From Methylobacterium sp. E-045 (GTDB taxonomy: Bacteria; Pseudomonadota; Alphaproteobacteria; Rhizobiales; Beijerinckiaceae), in NCBI RefSeq assembly GCF_022829685.1, contig NZ_JAKSYE010000125.1:186001-250000 (forward strand): a stretch of DNA of 64,000 nt, given 5' to 3'. Below are positions 18,389 to 26,870 of this stretch, in pieces (the first letter of the stretch is position 1; each line of letters starts with the position of its first letter). The position numbers and the translations under genes were made by a program. The notes under the pieces are model-generated. The model was not told the origin of the DNA, did no database searches, and was given only the letters and a program-made list of their open reading frames with translations.

Positions 18389-19927
18389 ATGATCCGACCG
18401 GACGCTCCTCCACCGGCCCGTTTCAATGCCGCCCGTCATTGCCTTGCGGAGAATGCCCGCCTGCGGCCGGACAAGACCGCGCTGATCATGGCGGGCGCGG
18501 AGGGTGGGGCGTTTCACCTGACCTTCGCCGAAGCCGACCGCGCCGTGCGCGGCATCGCCGCCGGTCTCCTCTCCCTCGGCCTGCGCCGCGGCGACCGCGT
18601 GATGATCCGGATGGGCAACGAGGCGGATTACGTCCTCGTCTATTTCGGGGCGCTCGCCGCCGGCCTCGTGGCCCTGCCGTCCTCGCCCCAGCTGACGCCG
18701 GCGGAAGCCGCGTTCCTCATGGAGAATTCCGGCGCCGCCGCCGTGGTCACCGGGGCGGGCCACCGCCTCGATCCGGCCGAGTCCGCAGGTCGGATCGTCC
18801 TCGGCCCCTCCGAGATCGCCGCGATGAAGCGGGCCGAGCCGGTCGCGGAGTATGCCGACACCGCGGCGGACGATCCGGCGACCCTGGTCTACACCTCCGG
18901 CACCACCAGCCGGCCGAAGGGCGTGCTCCACGCCCATCGGGCGATCTGGGGGCGCCGCCCGATGCATGCGCATTGGCTGGGGCTGACAGAGGCCGACGTC
19001 ATGCTGCATGCCGGCACCATGAACTGGACCTATACGCTCGGCGTCGGCATCACCGATCCGTGGTCCTGCGGTGCCACGAGCGTCCTCTACGACGGCCCCC
19101 GCGATCCTGCCGTCTGGCCCGCCCTCATCGCCCGGCACGGGGCGACGCTGTTTGCCGCGGTGCCGAGCCTCTTCCGCCAGATCCTGAAATACGCCGACCT
19201 GTCCGTGCACGACCTGTCCCGCCTGCGCCACGGCTGCACCGCCGGCGAGGCCCTGCCCCCGGAACTGCTGGAGGCCTGGACCGCCGCCACCGGCAAGCCC
19301 CTCTACGAGGCGCTCGGCATGAGCGAGATCTCGACCTACGTCTCGAGCGGTCCCACCATCCCGGTGAAGCCCGGCTCGCCCGGCAAGCCCCAGCCCGGGC
19401 GCCGCGTGGCGATCCTGCCGGTGGACGGTCCGGACGAGCCCCTGCCGGAGGGTGAGACCGGGCTCCTCGCGATCCACCGCACGGAGCCGGGCCTGATGCT
19501 CGGCTACTGGAACCGGCCCGAGGAGGAGGCCGCCGTCCTGCGCGGCGAATGGTTCGCGGGCGGCGATCTCGCGAGCCTCGACGGGGACGGCTACCTCTGG
19601 TTCCACGGGCGCAACGACGACCTGATGAACGCCCTCGGCTACCGGGTCTCGCCCAACGAGGTCGAGGGCGTGGTCGGGGGGCATCCCTCCGTCGCCGAAG
19701 TCGGCGTCGCCGAGCTCGCCGTCCGGGCCGACCTGAAGGTCATCGCCGCCTTCATCGTCCTGAAGCCGGGTGAAGAGCCCGACCGGGCCTCGATCCTGGC
19801 CTGGTGCGGCGAGAGACTGGCCGCCTACAAGTGCCCGCGCGAGGTGCGCTTCCTCGATGCCCTGCCCCGCACCGCCAATGGCAAGGTCCAGCGCAAGCGG
19901 CTGGCCGACCAGCCGGTCGTGGCATGA
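18389..19927 (+). CDS. AMP-forming acyl-CoA synthetase (benzoate/medium-chain type)
   Basis: A 512-residue ANL-superfamily ligase that would activate a carboxylic acid to its CoA thioester through an acyl-adenylate. The P-loop-like motif LVYTSGTTSRPKGVLH lies near residue 165, and the A5 segment YEALGMSEIS near 305. GEWFAGGDLASLDGDGYLWF and the hinge GRNDDLMNALGYRVSP lie near 390-425. The catalytic Lys is in RTANGKVQRKRL near the C-terminus. The ANALGYRVSP hinge and overall length fit the benzoate- and medium-chain-CoA ligase branch, but the substrate cannot be read directly. The gene stands alone, preceding a glycosyltransferase by 75 bases. Confidence 0.9.
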   Translation: MIRPDAPPPARFNAARHCLAENARLRPDKTALIMAGAEGGAFHLTFAEADRAVRGIAAGLLSLGLRRGDRVMIRMGNEADYVLVYFGALAAGLVALPSSPQLTPAEAAFLMENSGAAAVVTGAGHRLDPAESAGRIVLGPSEIAAMKRAEPVAEYADTAADDPATLVYTSGTTSRPKGVLHAHRAIWGRRPMHAHWLGLTEADVMLHAGTMNWTYTLGVGITDPWSCGATSVLYDGPRDPAVWPALIARHGATLFAAVPSLFRQILKYADLSVHDLSRLRHGCTAGEALPPELLEAWTAATGKPLYEALGMSEISTYVSSGPTIPVKPGSPGKPQPGRRVAILPVDGPDEPLPEGETGLLAIHRTEPGLMLGYWNRPEEEAAVLRGEWFAGGDLASLDGDGYLWFHGRNDDLMNALGYRVSPNEVEGVVGGHPSVAEVGVAELAVRADLKVIAAFIVLKPGEEPDRASILAWCGERLAAYKCPREVRFLDALPRTANGKVQRKRLADQPVVA

Positions 19928-19965
19928 GGTCGAGGCCGCTGCCGTGCCCCTGCCCGAGAAAGGGG

Positions 19966-19986
19966 TATCGGCCGGCAGGGCCGATA
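19966..19986 (+). other. Intergenic hairpin between acyl-CoA synthetase and glycosyltransferase genes
   Basis: TATCGGCC and GGCCGATA form a perfect eight-base stem around a five-base loop. No T-run follows. It may stabilise or attenuate the transcript, and its role is unknown. Confidence 0.4.
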
Positions 19987-20002
19987 TCGTAGAGCCCTGA
20001 CC

Positions 20003-20833
20003 ATGTCCGCGCCGCCGCTCTCGATCTTCCTCATCGCCTTCAACGAAGCCGACCGGATCGGCGCGACCATCCGCGCGGTCCGCGACCTGACCGACGACCT
20101 CGTGGTGGTGGATTCCGGCTCCACCGATGGAACGCAGGCCCTGGCGGCCTCCCTCGGCGCGCGGGTGATCCACAACGACTGGCCCGGCTACGGGCCGCAG
20201 AAGCGTTTCGCCGAGGCCGCGTGCCGTCACGACTGGCTACTGAACCTCGATGCGGACGAGGTGGTGCCTCCGGACCTGTCCGACGCCATCCAGGCCCTGT
20301 TCGCCGCCGGCGAGCCCGCCCATCCCGCCTACCGCATCGCCATCGCGGAGATCTTCCCCGGCGAGGTCAAACCGCATCCCTGGGCCTATGCCCTTCATCC
20401 CGTCCGCCTCTACCGCAAGGACAGGGGCCGCTACTCGCCCTCCCCCGTCCATGACCGGGTGGAGCTCGATCCCGGCGCCAGCGTCGGCCGAGTGACGGGG
20501 GTCATCCACCACTTTTCCGTGCGCTCGCTCGGCGACCAGCTCGACAAGCTCAACCGCTATTCCGACCAGCAGGCCCGGGATCTGGAAGCCCGCGGCGTCA
20601 CGATCCCCACCTGGCGGATCTTCGTCGAACTGCCGCTGAATTTCCTCAAGGCCTATCTCGGCCGGCGCCATTTCGTGCGGGGCGTCTACGGCTTTCTGAC
20701 CGCCGCGAATTACGCCATCTCCCGCCATCTCAGGGTGGCCAAGCACTACGAACGGCGCAGCGCGCTGATTTCCACCCCATTGCCGCCGATCGACCCCGCG
20801 AAGCGGGTTGACCCGTCCGACGCGAAATTCTAG
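20003..20833 (+). CDS. Family 2 glycosyltransferase (LPS core type, WaaE/KdtX-like)
   Basis: A 276-residue GT-A fold enzyme. It opens with LSIFLIAFNEADRI, the nucleotide-binding strand, then VVVDSGSTDGTQ near residue 35. The metal-binding NLDADEVVPP follows near residue 82. The RLYRKDRGRYSPSPVHDRVE and HHFSVRSLGDQLDKLNRY regions are those of the WaaE/HldE-linked beta-glycosyltransferases that decorate lipopolysaccharide inner core. The C-terminal amphipathic FLKAYLGRRHF region may associate with the membrane. It acts in the cytoplasm on envelope glycans. The acceptor cannot be told from the sequence. Confidence 0.88.
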   Translation: MSAPPLSIFLIAFNEADRIGATIRAVRDLTDDLVVVDSGSTDGTQALAASLGARVIHNDWPGYGPQKRFAEAACRHDWLLNLDADEVVPPDLSDAIQALFAAGEPAHPAYRIAIAEIFPGEVKPHPWAYALHPVRLYRKDRGRYSPSPVHDRVELDPGASVGRVTGVIHHFSVRSLGDQLDKLNRYSDQQARDLEARGVTIPTWRIFVELPLNFLKAYLGRRHFVRGVYGFLTAANYAISRHLRVAKHYERRSALISTPLPPIDPAKRVDPSDAKF

Positions 20834-20845
20834 AGCCACCTCTAC

Positions 20846-20937
20846 GGAGACGTGGCCGAGCGGCTGAAGGCACTCGTTTGCTAAATGAGCATACCCCGAA
20901 AGGGGTATCGAGGGTTCGAATCCCTCCGTCTCCGCCA
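20846..20937 (+). tRNA. tRNA-Ser (anticodon GCU)
   Basis: The acceptor GGAGACG pairs with CGTCTCC, the D arm contains GGCCGAGCGGCTGAAGGC, and the anticodon loop TTTGCTAAAT reads AGC/AGU serine codons. The long variable arm ATACCCCGAAAGGGGTAT is the type II stem typical of serine. The T arm has GGTTCGAATCC, and CCA is encoded at 20935-20937. Confidence 0.98.
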
Positions 20938-21264
20938 TTCCCTTTCAGCGAGCAATTTTAAGCACTTAGCCTGGTACCTGCCGGGCATTTCCTGCTTGAT
21001 CGCGGTCGTGGTTATGGACCGGTGCCGCGTCGGTGACGCCGCTGATATCCGTCCCGCGCCAGTCGGGTTCGCGTTTCCCTCCTCGCTGATGAATCTCAGC
21101 TCGTCACCGGGATCGCGGCGACGTTCGGTGGCCCTATCGCAGGCGCCGGTGGCAGGGCCGACGGCGGAGCCCCTCTCCGACGGCGTTCGGCCCCATGGGA
21201 ACCCGACCCCGAGCCCCGTGCTTGCTCTCACAAGCGGGCCTTCTGCCCGGAGGAGGAGATGTCC
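20938..21264. other. Intergenic region after tRNA-Ser, nothing firm
   Basis: There is no gene, terminator or repeat I can support. The 3' side of a tRNA is a common integration site, but no integrase or direct repeat of the tRNA end is visible. The AGGAGG ribosome-binding site of the next gene lies at 21251-21256. Confidence 0.4.
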
Positions 21265-21462
21265 ATGTCGAGCGACACCGAGAAACATCACGCGCTACTG
21301 GCCGCACTGAAAGCCGCTCAGGGCAAGGGCGACGGATCGTTCGAGCAGGCCGTCACGCAAGCCTTCGAGCATGTCTTCGAGCATCTCGAGCGCCTGAACG
21401 CCATGAGCGGTCCCGAGGAAGGGCGCGCCCTTCACGCCGGCGAGTCCCCGACCCTGCGGTAG
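21265..21462 (+). CDS. Small hypothetical protein
   Basis: A 65-residue acidic, helix-prone protein with no membrane segment (start MSSDTEKHHALLAALKAA, middle FEQAVTQAFEHVFEHLERLN). Two ATGs are possible. The one at 21265 is chosen because a perfect AGGAGG lies eight bases upstream, whereas the first ATG (21259) is only two bases from it. I recognise no family. The strong ribosome-binding site and biased composition make it a likely real gene. Confidence 0.6.
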   Translation: MSSDTEKHHALLAALKAAQGKGDGSFEQAVTQAFEHVFEHLERLNAMSGPEEGRALHAGESPTLR

Positions 21463-21872
21463 GGCCCAAGCCAACCCGCCGAGGTCGGTTCCATCGTGGG
21501 GAGCGGGGCTTCCGGCTTCCGGTCCCCATGACCGCGCGGGCGTCGACCCATCATGTGGGACGAATGCCCGTGGTCCGTGGCAGGAACGTTCGCGCATGGC
21601 CACGACGCCGCGCGGGATCACCCTCGCCCGACCGACGATGACCTGCGTCACGGCTGGCGACGACGGGCGCTCCGTCTTCCCGTCGGCCATCACCGCCACG
21701 GTGGGGGCCAGAAGCGCCAGCAGTGTCGCCCGCCTGCTCCATCCCGTTCCACCTCGCTGAGGGCGGGGCGCCCGACCCTCATTGGTGAGCCATGGGTCGC
21801 CGCCGGGTCTTGCGCCCGTGCTGCGAGACGCCATCTACAGACCATCCACCGGGATGGTATGGGGATGGTTCG
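21463..21872. other. Intergenic region, nothing firm
   Basis: Four hundred bases of GC-rich DNA without a supportable gene on either strand. The GGGGATGG stretch just before 21,873 may act as the ribosome-binding site of the CopG-like gene. Confidence 0.4.
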
Positions 21873-22292
21873 ATGTCGAATACGGTTCGTGAGCTTCGCC
21901 CCAAAACGCCCGACAGCGAGAAGCTGACCCTCAATCTCGGCTTCGTCGACCTCGGCCAGATCGACCTTCTCGTCCGGGACGGATTCTACGCCAACCGTGC
22001 CGATTTCATCCGCACGGCGGTGCGCAATCAGCTCGACCGGCAGGGCGACGCGGTGAAGCAGTCGGTCGCCCGCAAGCAGCTCAGCCTGGGTCTGTCCCAC
22101 TACACCGTCCGCGATCTCGAAGCCGCCAGGGCCGCCGGGACGCCGCTGCATATTCAGGTGCTCGGTCTTGCCAGCATCGCGTTCGACGTGACGCCGGAGC
22201 TGGCCCGACAGGCCATCGCCTCGGTGCAGGTCCTCGGGGCGTTCCAGGCCAGTCCCGAGGTCAAGGCGGCTCTGGCCGACCGCATCGCCTGA
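21873..22292 (+). CDS. CopG/RHH-like DNA-binding protein
   Basis: A 139-residue protein. The N-terminal part has a ribbon-helix-helix look: a short strand (KLTLNLGFVDL), then GQIDLLVRDGFYANRADFIRT-like helix one, then helix two ending RNQLDRQGDA. The remainder (LSLGLSHYTVRDLEAARAAG and TPLHIQVLGLASIAFDVTPE) is a separate C-terminal domain of unknown fold. I chose the ATG at 21873 to begin just ahead of the RHH strand. It sits 56 bases before the esterase gene and may regulate it. Partners and operators are unknown. Confidence 0.75.
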   Translation: MSNTVRELRPKTPDSEKLTLNLGFVDLGQIDLLVRDGFYANRADFIRTAVRNQLDRQGDAVKQSVARKQLSLGLSHYTVRDLEAARAAGTPLHIQVLGLASIAFDVTPELARQAIASVQVLGAFQASPEVKAALADRIA

Positions 22293-22348
22293 CCGCTCGC
22301 CCCGACCCGCCAGGAACGCCGTTCCGGGCCGCCGCCCCCTCCAGGACC

Positions 22349-23572
22349 ATGACCATGACCGCTTTCTCCACCGTCGACATGGGTGAGGTGACCCGTCTCA
22401 CCCGCGCGGGCCAGCTCAGCGAGGCGATGGCCCTGCTCCAGGGCAAGCCCGCCTCACCCGCAACGGCGCCGGCCGGCAACCAGGGGGCGGCCGAGACCAT
22501 CGACATGGTGGCGCCCACGATGTCCGGCGGGGCCTGGACCGCGCCCGGCACCGAGCGCGCCGCCGCCGATGGAGCCGCGAACGCGGCGAAAGCCGCCTTC
22601 GCCCGGCCGGGCCTCGCGGAGACGGTCCAGACCCTGCGCGCGCGTTTCCCCAAGATGGGCGCGATGCCGGACCTCGGACACGGCATCGGAGCGGCGCGCG
22701 GCGTCACCGTCGCCGTGCCGGACGGGGCACGGTTCGAGGAGCGCAGCTTCAGCAACGATGCGGGCAGCCGGGCGTACAAGGTCTATGTCCCGAGCGGCTA
22801 CCGGGGCCAGGCCCTTCCCGTCGTCGTCATGCTGCATGGCTGCACCCAGAACCCGGACGATTTCGCCGCCGGAACCCGCATGAACGCACTCGCCGAGGCG
22901 CAGACGTTCCTCGTGGCCTATCCCGGCCAGCCCCAGTCGGCCAATATGCAGAAGTGCTGGAACTGGTTCAACGCCGCCGACCAGCAGCGGGGCCGCGGCG
23001 AACCCTCCCTCATCGCCGGCATCGCACTCGAGGTGGTGAAGGAGTTCTCCGCCGATCCGAGCCGGGTCTATGCGGCGGGCCTGTCGGCCGGCGGGGCGGC
23101 GGCGGCGATCATGGCCGCCACCTATCCGGATGTCTTCGCGGCGATCGGCGTCCATTCCGGGCTCCCGTGCGGGGCGGCCAGCGACATGCCCTCCGCCTTT
23201 GCGGCCATGAACGGGAGCCGCAGCGTCACCGCCCCGCAGAACGGCCCCGGCGTGCCGACCATCGTCTTCCACGGAGATGCCGACAAGACGGTGAAACCGG
23301 TCAACGGCGACCGGGTCATCGCCGTCGCCATGCCGGGCGCTTCGCTCTCGCGCACGGCAACCCGAGGGACGACCGAAGGCGGGATGGCCTTCACCCGGAC
23401 GGTCCGCACGGATGCGTCCGGGCGCGCCATGCTGGAACATTGGGCGCTCCACGGCGCGGGCCATGCCTGGTCCGGCGGAAGCGGCGACGGAAGCTACACC
23501 GATCCGCGCGGCCCCGATGCCAGCCGCGAGATGGTGCGGTTCTTCCTGACGCATGCGAACCGCTCGTCGTGA
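22349..23572 (+). CDS. PHB depolymerase-family esterase (alpha/beta hydrolase)
   Basis: A 407-residue hydrolase. A non-conserved N-terminal region of about 130 residues precedes the esterase PHB fold: YKVYVPSGYRGQALPVVVML, the oxyanion HGCTQNPDDFAAGTRMN, the nucleophile elbow AAGLSAGGAAAA with Ser 246, FHGDADKTVKP with the acid, and HGAGHAWSGG with the catalytic His. This set matches the secreted or intracellular PHB depolymerase and feruloyl-esterase-like family. No signal peptide is evident, so it is probably cytosolic. It could act on polyhydroxybutyrate or on other esters. Confidence 0.92.
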   Translation: MTMTAFSTVDMGEVTRLTRAGQLSEAMALLQGKPASPATAPAGNQGAAETIDMVAPTMSGGAWTAPGTERAAADGAANAAKAAFARPGLAETVQTLRARFPKMGAMPDLGHGIGAARGVTVAVPDGARFEERSFSNDAGSRAYKVYVPSGYRGQALPVVVMLHGCTQNPDDFAAGTRMNALAEAQTFLVAYPGQPQSANMQKCWNWFNAADQQRGRGEPSLIAGIALEVVKEFSADPSRVYAAGLSAGGAAAAIMAATYPDVFAAIGVHSGLPCGAASDMPSAFAAMNGSRSVTAPQNGPGVPTIVFHGDADKTVKPVNGDRVIAVAMPGASLSRTATRGTTEGGMAFTRTVRTDASGRAMLEHWALHGAGHAWSGGSGDGSYTDPRGPDASREMVRFFLTHANRSS

Positions 23573-23618
23573 TCGAGGTCGCCGCTTCGCATGTCGCGAT
23601 GCGCTCGGCCCCTCGGCG

Positions 23619-23756
23619 CTAACCGGCCTTGAGCCAGGCGCGTAGACCGAAGGAGACGATCCCGAGGGCGACGATGCTCGCCGCCCAGATCGCCACGAAC
23701 CAGAGGAGACGTCGCCACAACGGAAGTGGGCTTTGGTGCGACGCGGCGGGTTCCAT
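23619..23756 (-). CDS. DUF2474 small membrane subunit of the bd-type oxidase
   Basis: A 45-residue protein: a short polar N-terminus, then WRRLLWFVAIWAASIVALG as a single transmembrane helix, then a basic tail. Its ATG shares one base with the cydB stop (TGATG). The position directly after cydAB and the single helix match DUF2474, the CydX-like accessory subunit of proteobacterial cytochrome bd. It is needed for stable oxidase in the better-studied CydX systems; the analogy here is inferred from position and size. Confidence 0.85.
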   Translation of the reverse strand: MEPAASHQSPLPLWRRLLWFVAIWAASIVALGIVSFGLRAWLKAG

Positions 23757-24763
23757 CAATGGTACCCCGCCGCGTCCACCTTTCCGCGAAAGACCCAATA
23801 CGAGTAGGCGGTATAGGCCAGGATGACGGGGATCAGCACGGACGCGCCGGCCAGGAGGAAGGCCTGGCTCGCATGCGGCGAGGCCGCCTCCCAGATGGTG
23901 ATGCGGCCGGGCACGATATCCGGGAAGATGCTGATCCCGAGCCCGGCGAAGGACAGCAGGAACAGGCCGAGGGAGAGGAGAAACGGCGCGGTCTCGGCCC
24001 CCTTCCTCAAGAGGTGGAAGAACAGGAACGAGGCGACGGCCACCAGGATCGGCACCTGCGCCGTGAGCAGCACGTTGGGCATGGAGAACCAGCGCTCCCA
24101 ATATTGCCCCTTCAGGAACGGCGTCGCCGCGCTCACCACCGCCACGGCGGCGATCGTCGCCGCGCCGAGCCAGAGGGAGAGGGTGCGGGCGCGTTCCTGC
24201 AGCGATCCTTCCGTGCGCATGACGAGCCAGGTCGCCCCCAGGAGCGCGTAGCCGCAGACCAGACCGAGACCGACGACCACGCTGAAGGGAGACAGCCAGT
24301 CCCACCAGCCGCCGGCATAGGCGCGGCCCTCGACCTTGATACCCTGCAGCAGGGCGCCGAGGGCGACGCCCTGGGCGAAGGTGGCCACCACCGATCCGCC
24401 GGTGAAGGCGACATCCCACAGGGCCCGGTGAGCCGGGTCGCGCCACCGGAACTCGAAGGCGACGCCGCGGAAGATCAGGCCCAGCAGCATGGCGATGATC
24501 GGCGCGTAGAGGGCCGGCATGATCACCGCGTAGGCGAGCGGAAAGGCGGCGAACAGCCCTCCCCCGCCGAGGACCAGCCAAGTCTCGTTGCCGTCCCAGA
24601 CCGGGGCCACGGAGTTCATGGCGGTGTCCCGCTCATGCCCCGGCTGGAAGGCCGGGAACAGGATCCCGAGGCCGAGATCGAACCCGTCCATCACGATATA
24701 GGCGAAGACCGCGAAGGCGATGATGAAGGCCCAGACCACGGTCAGGTCGATGCTCGCGAGCAT
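23756..24763 (-). CDS. cydB: Cytochrome bd (CIO-type) ubiquinol oxidase subunit II
   Basis: A 335-residue inner-membrane protein with eight or nine hydrophobic helices. It begins with VVWAFIIAFAVFAYIVMDGF, followed by DLGLGILFPAFQPGHERDTA and VAPVWDGNETWLVLGGGGLF, which are diagnostic of CydB. It forms the heterodimer with CydA that reduces O2 to water without pumping protons. The start is ten bases after the cydA stop. Its length and sequence type match the cyanide-insensitive oxidase branch. Confidence 0.96.
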   Translation of the reverse strand: MLASIDLTVVWAFIIAFAVFAYIVMDGFDLGLGILFPAFQPGHERDTAMNSVAPVWDGNETWLVLGGGGLFAAFPLAYAVIMPALYAPIIAMLLGLIFRGVAFEFRWRDPAHRALWDVAFTGGSVVATFAQGVALGALLQGIKVEGRAYAGGWWDWLSPFSVVVGLGLVCGYALLGATWLVMRTEGSLQERARTLSLWLGAATIAAVAVVSAATPFLKGQYWERWFSMPNVLLTAQVPILVAVASFLFFHLLRKGAETAPFLLSLGLFLLSFAGLGISIFPDIVPGRITIWEAASPHASQAFLLAGASVLIPVILAYTAYSYWVFRGKVDAAGYH

Positions 24764-24773
24764 GGTGGCGTCC

Positions 24774-26192
24774 TCACTCGGCCGGATGGAGGGAGCGGCC
24801 GGGATCGACCGAGGAGGCGGGCGTGATGCCCGCGGTACGGATCGGAACGCCGGGCTCGATCCCGTGCTCGCCGAGATGCGGGGATTTCGCCATCAGGCGC
24901 AGGATGTAGAGGATCCCCATGCCGAACACCGCAAAGTAGATCAGCACGAAGGCGACGAGGGAGGAGCCCACGGCCGGGGCCGACAGCGGTGACGCCGAGT
25001 CCGCCGTGCGCAGCAGGCCGTAGACCGTGAAGGGCTGCCGCCCCACCTCCGTGGTGATCCAGCCCGCCACCACCGCCACGAACCCGGCCGGCCCCATGGC
25101 GATGGCGAAGCGATGCAGGAGCGTCCATTCGTAGAGCGCCTTCCTGTACCGCGCATACAGGCTGACGACTCCGAGGAGCAGCATCAGCATTCCGAGGCTG
25201 ATCATCACCCGGAAGGACCAGAACACCACCGGAACCGGCGGCCAGTTCTTGCGATCCACCGTATCGAGCCCCTTCAGCGGCTCGTTCCAGCCGTGTTTGA
25301 GGATCAGCGACGACAGTTTCGGGATAGCGACCTGGTAGTCGACCCGGCCTTCCGCCTGGTTCGGCAGGCCGAACAGGATCAGCGGCGCGCCGTCCGGATG
25401 GCTCTCGAAATGCCCCTCCATCGCCATGACCTTGGCGGGCTGGTGCTCGAGGGTGTTCAGCCCGTGGGCATCGCCCGCCAGGATCTGCAGCGGCGCGACG
25501 AGGGCGGCCATCCACATGGCCATCGAGAACATCGTCCGGGCCCCGAGATTGTAGCGGTCGCGCAGCAGGTGCCAGGCTCCGACCGCGCCGACCACGAGGG
25601 ACGTAGTGAGGTAGGCGGCCAGCACCATGTGGACCAGACGATAGGGGAAGGAGGGGTTGAAGACGATCGCCCACCAATCCTCGGGGATGAACTGGCCGGC
25701 GGCATTGACCCCGTAGCCCTGCGGCGTCTGCATCCAGGAGTTCACCGACAGGATCCAGAAGGCGGAGAAGAAGGTGCCGACCGCCACCATCAGGGTGGCG
25801 AAGAAATGCAGCTTCGGGCCGACCCTGGACATGCCGAACAGCATCACGCCGAGGAAGCCGGCTTCGAGGAAGAAGGCCGAGAGCACCTCGTAGGCCATCA
25901 GCGGGCCGAGCACCGGTCCCGTCCTGTCGGAGAAGACCGACCAGTTCGTGCCGAACTGGTAGGACATGACCAGGCCGGACACGACGCCCATGGCGAAGGC
26001 GATGGCGAAGATCTTGATCCAGTACTTGAACAGATCGAGGAAGACCTGACGGCCGGTCGCCAGCCAGAGGCCTTCGAGCACGGCGAGAAAGCTGGCGAGC
26101 CCGATGGAGAATGCCGGGAACACGATGTGGAAGGCCACCGTGAACCCGAACTGGATTCTGGCGAGCAGGAGAGCGTCAACGTCCGACAGCAT
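24774..26192 (-). CDS. cydA: Cytochrome bd (CIO-type) ubiquinol oxidase subunit I
   Basis: About 472 residues. The protein starts MLSDVDALLLARIQFGFTVA, then FHIVFPAFSIGLA with the conserved His of haem b595 near residue 18. The NWSVFSDRTGPVLGPLMAYE stretch and His/Met candidates for haem b558 (LVHMVLAAYLTT) are visible. The quinol loop is short and a GRQPFTVYG stretch follows it, as in the CIO branch that tolerates cyanide and low oxygen. An ATG at 26190-26192 with AGG nine bases upstream is preferred over an upstream TTG. It is co-transcribed with cydB and the DUF2474 gene, and possibly with the DUF983 gene upstream. Confidence 0.96.
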   Translation of the reverse strand: MLSDVDALLLARIQFGFTVAFHIVFPAFSIGLASFLAVLEGLWLATGRQVFLDLFKYWIKIFAIAFAMGVVSGLVMSYQFGTNWSVFSDRTGPVLGPLMAYEVLSAFFLEAGFLGVMLFGMSRVGPKLHFFATLMVAVGTFFSAFWILSVNSWMQTPQGYGVNAAGQFIPEDWWAIVFNPSFPYRLVHMVLAAYLTTSLVVGAVGAWHLLRDRYNLGARTMFSMAMWMAALVAPLQILAGDAHGLNTLEHQPAKVMAMEGHFESHPDGAPLILFGLPNQAEGRVDYQVAIPKLSSLILKHGWNEPLKGLDTVDRKNWPPVPVVFWSFRVMISLGMLMLLLGVVSLYARYRKALYEWTLLHRFAIAMGPAGFVAVVAGWITTEVGRQPFTVYGLLRTADSASPLSAPAVGSSLVAFVLIYFAVFGMGILYILRLMAKSPHLGEHGIEPGVPIRTAGITPASSVDPGRSLHPAE

Positions 26193-26285
26193 GTCGATCA
26201 ACCTGGATGGTGACGGGGAACGGGCGGTGACGCGACTCGAAAACGGGAGAGGCGGGAGGAACCCTGCCCCATCGTCTCGTCCCGC

Positions 26286-26690
26286 TCAACGTCCGGTCTC
26301 GGGTTCGGGCCTCCGTGAGGACGCAACGGCGAAGCGGCCTTCCTCGGCCTTGTTGATGTACTGGCTCGCGATGAAGAGACCCTTGAGGGGGCGGATGATC
26401 GGCACGCAGGCCAGGAGAAGCAGCGGGAGGGTGAGCACCGCATGGGTCCAGAACGGCGGATCGTAGGACAGGTCCAGCCAGATCCCGAAGGCGGTGACGG
26501 GAAACGCCATCGACATCATGATGAAGAAGGCGGGGCCGTCCGCCGGATCGGCAAAACCGTAATCGAGACCGCAGGCTTCGCATTGCGGCTTCAAGGTGAT
26601 GAAGCCGTCGAACAGCCGCCCTTCGCCGCAGCGCGGGCAGCGGCAGCGCAGGCCGACCGACAACAGGGATCGATCCTTGGTTCTGTCCAT
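26286..26690 (-). CDS. DUF983 zinc-ribbon membrane protein
   Basis: A 134-residue protein. The N-terminal zinc-ribbon CRCPRCGEGRLFDGF, then ITLKPQCEACGLDYGFADP near residues 15-50, supplies two CxxC pairs. Two transmembrane helices follow (ADGPAFFIMMSMAFPVTAFG and HAVLTLPLLLLACVPII). DUF983 members sit near respiratory oxidase genes and may assist their assembly; the mechanism is unknown. Its ATG faces the MocR regulator across an intergenic region carrying inverted repeats. The 93 bases to cydA allow one transcript. Confidence 0.88.
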   Translation of the reverse strand: MDRTKDRSLLSVGLRCRCPRCGEGRLFDGFITLKPQCEACGLDYGFADPADGPAFFIMMSMAFPVTAFGIWLDLSYDPPFWTHAVLTLPLLLLACVPIIRPLKGLFIASQYINKAEEGRFAVASSRRPEPETGR

Positions 26691-26760
26691 GGTCGAGGTT
26701 CCTCGCTCGTGGCTCACGTCCCGCGGTGGAAAGGCTGCGGCTCAGATTTGCGTGCCCGAC

Positions 26761-26787
26761 ATTGTATGGTATCGAAAACCATACAAT
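26761..26787. promoter_or_regulatory. Inverted repeat, upstream operator of the MocR regulator
   Basis: ATTGTATGG and CCATACAAT are a perfect nine-base inverted repeat nine bases apart. The same half-site recurs as ATTGTAGGG and CCCTACAAT at 26871-26908, and as GCATACAAC near 26,855. The repeat lies about 70 bases upstream of the DUF983 start and 95 upstream of the regulator start, so it can serve both directions. Confidence 0.65.
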
Positions 26788-26870
26788 GCTCTGCGTCTTG
26801 AGGCATGGCCAACGGGTCTCTCGAGCGCAATGCATCTCTCGCTGTTCGATGTATGCATACAACTTCGCGT

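Noticed and set aside
20938..21264. Integration site or element at the 3' end of tRNA-Ser
   Set aside because: No integrase gene and no direct repeat of the tRNA 3' end was found downstream.
20881..21291. Minus-strand frame containing RDSNPRYPF
   Set aside because: This string is the well-known false translation of the antisense strand of a tRNA-Ser gene.
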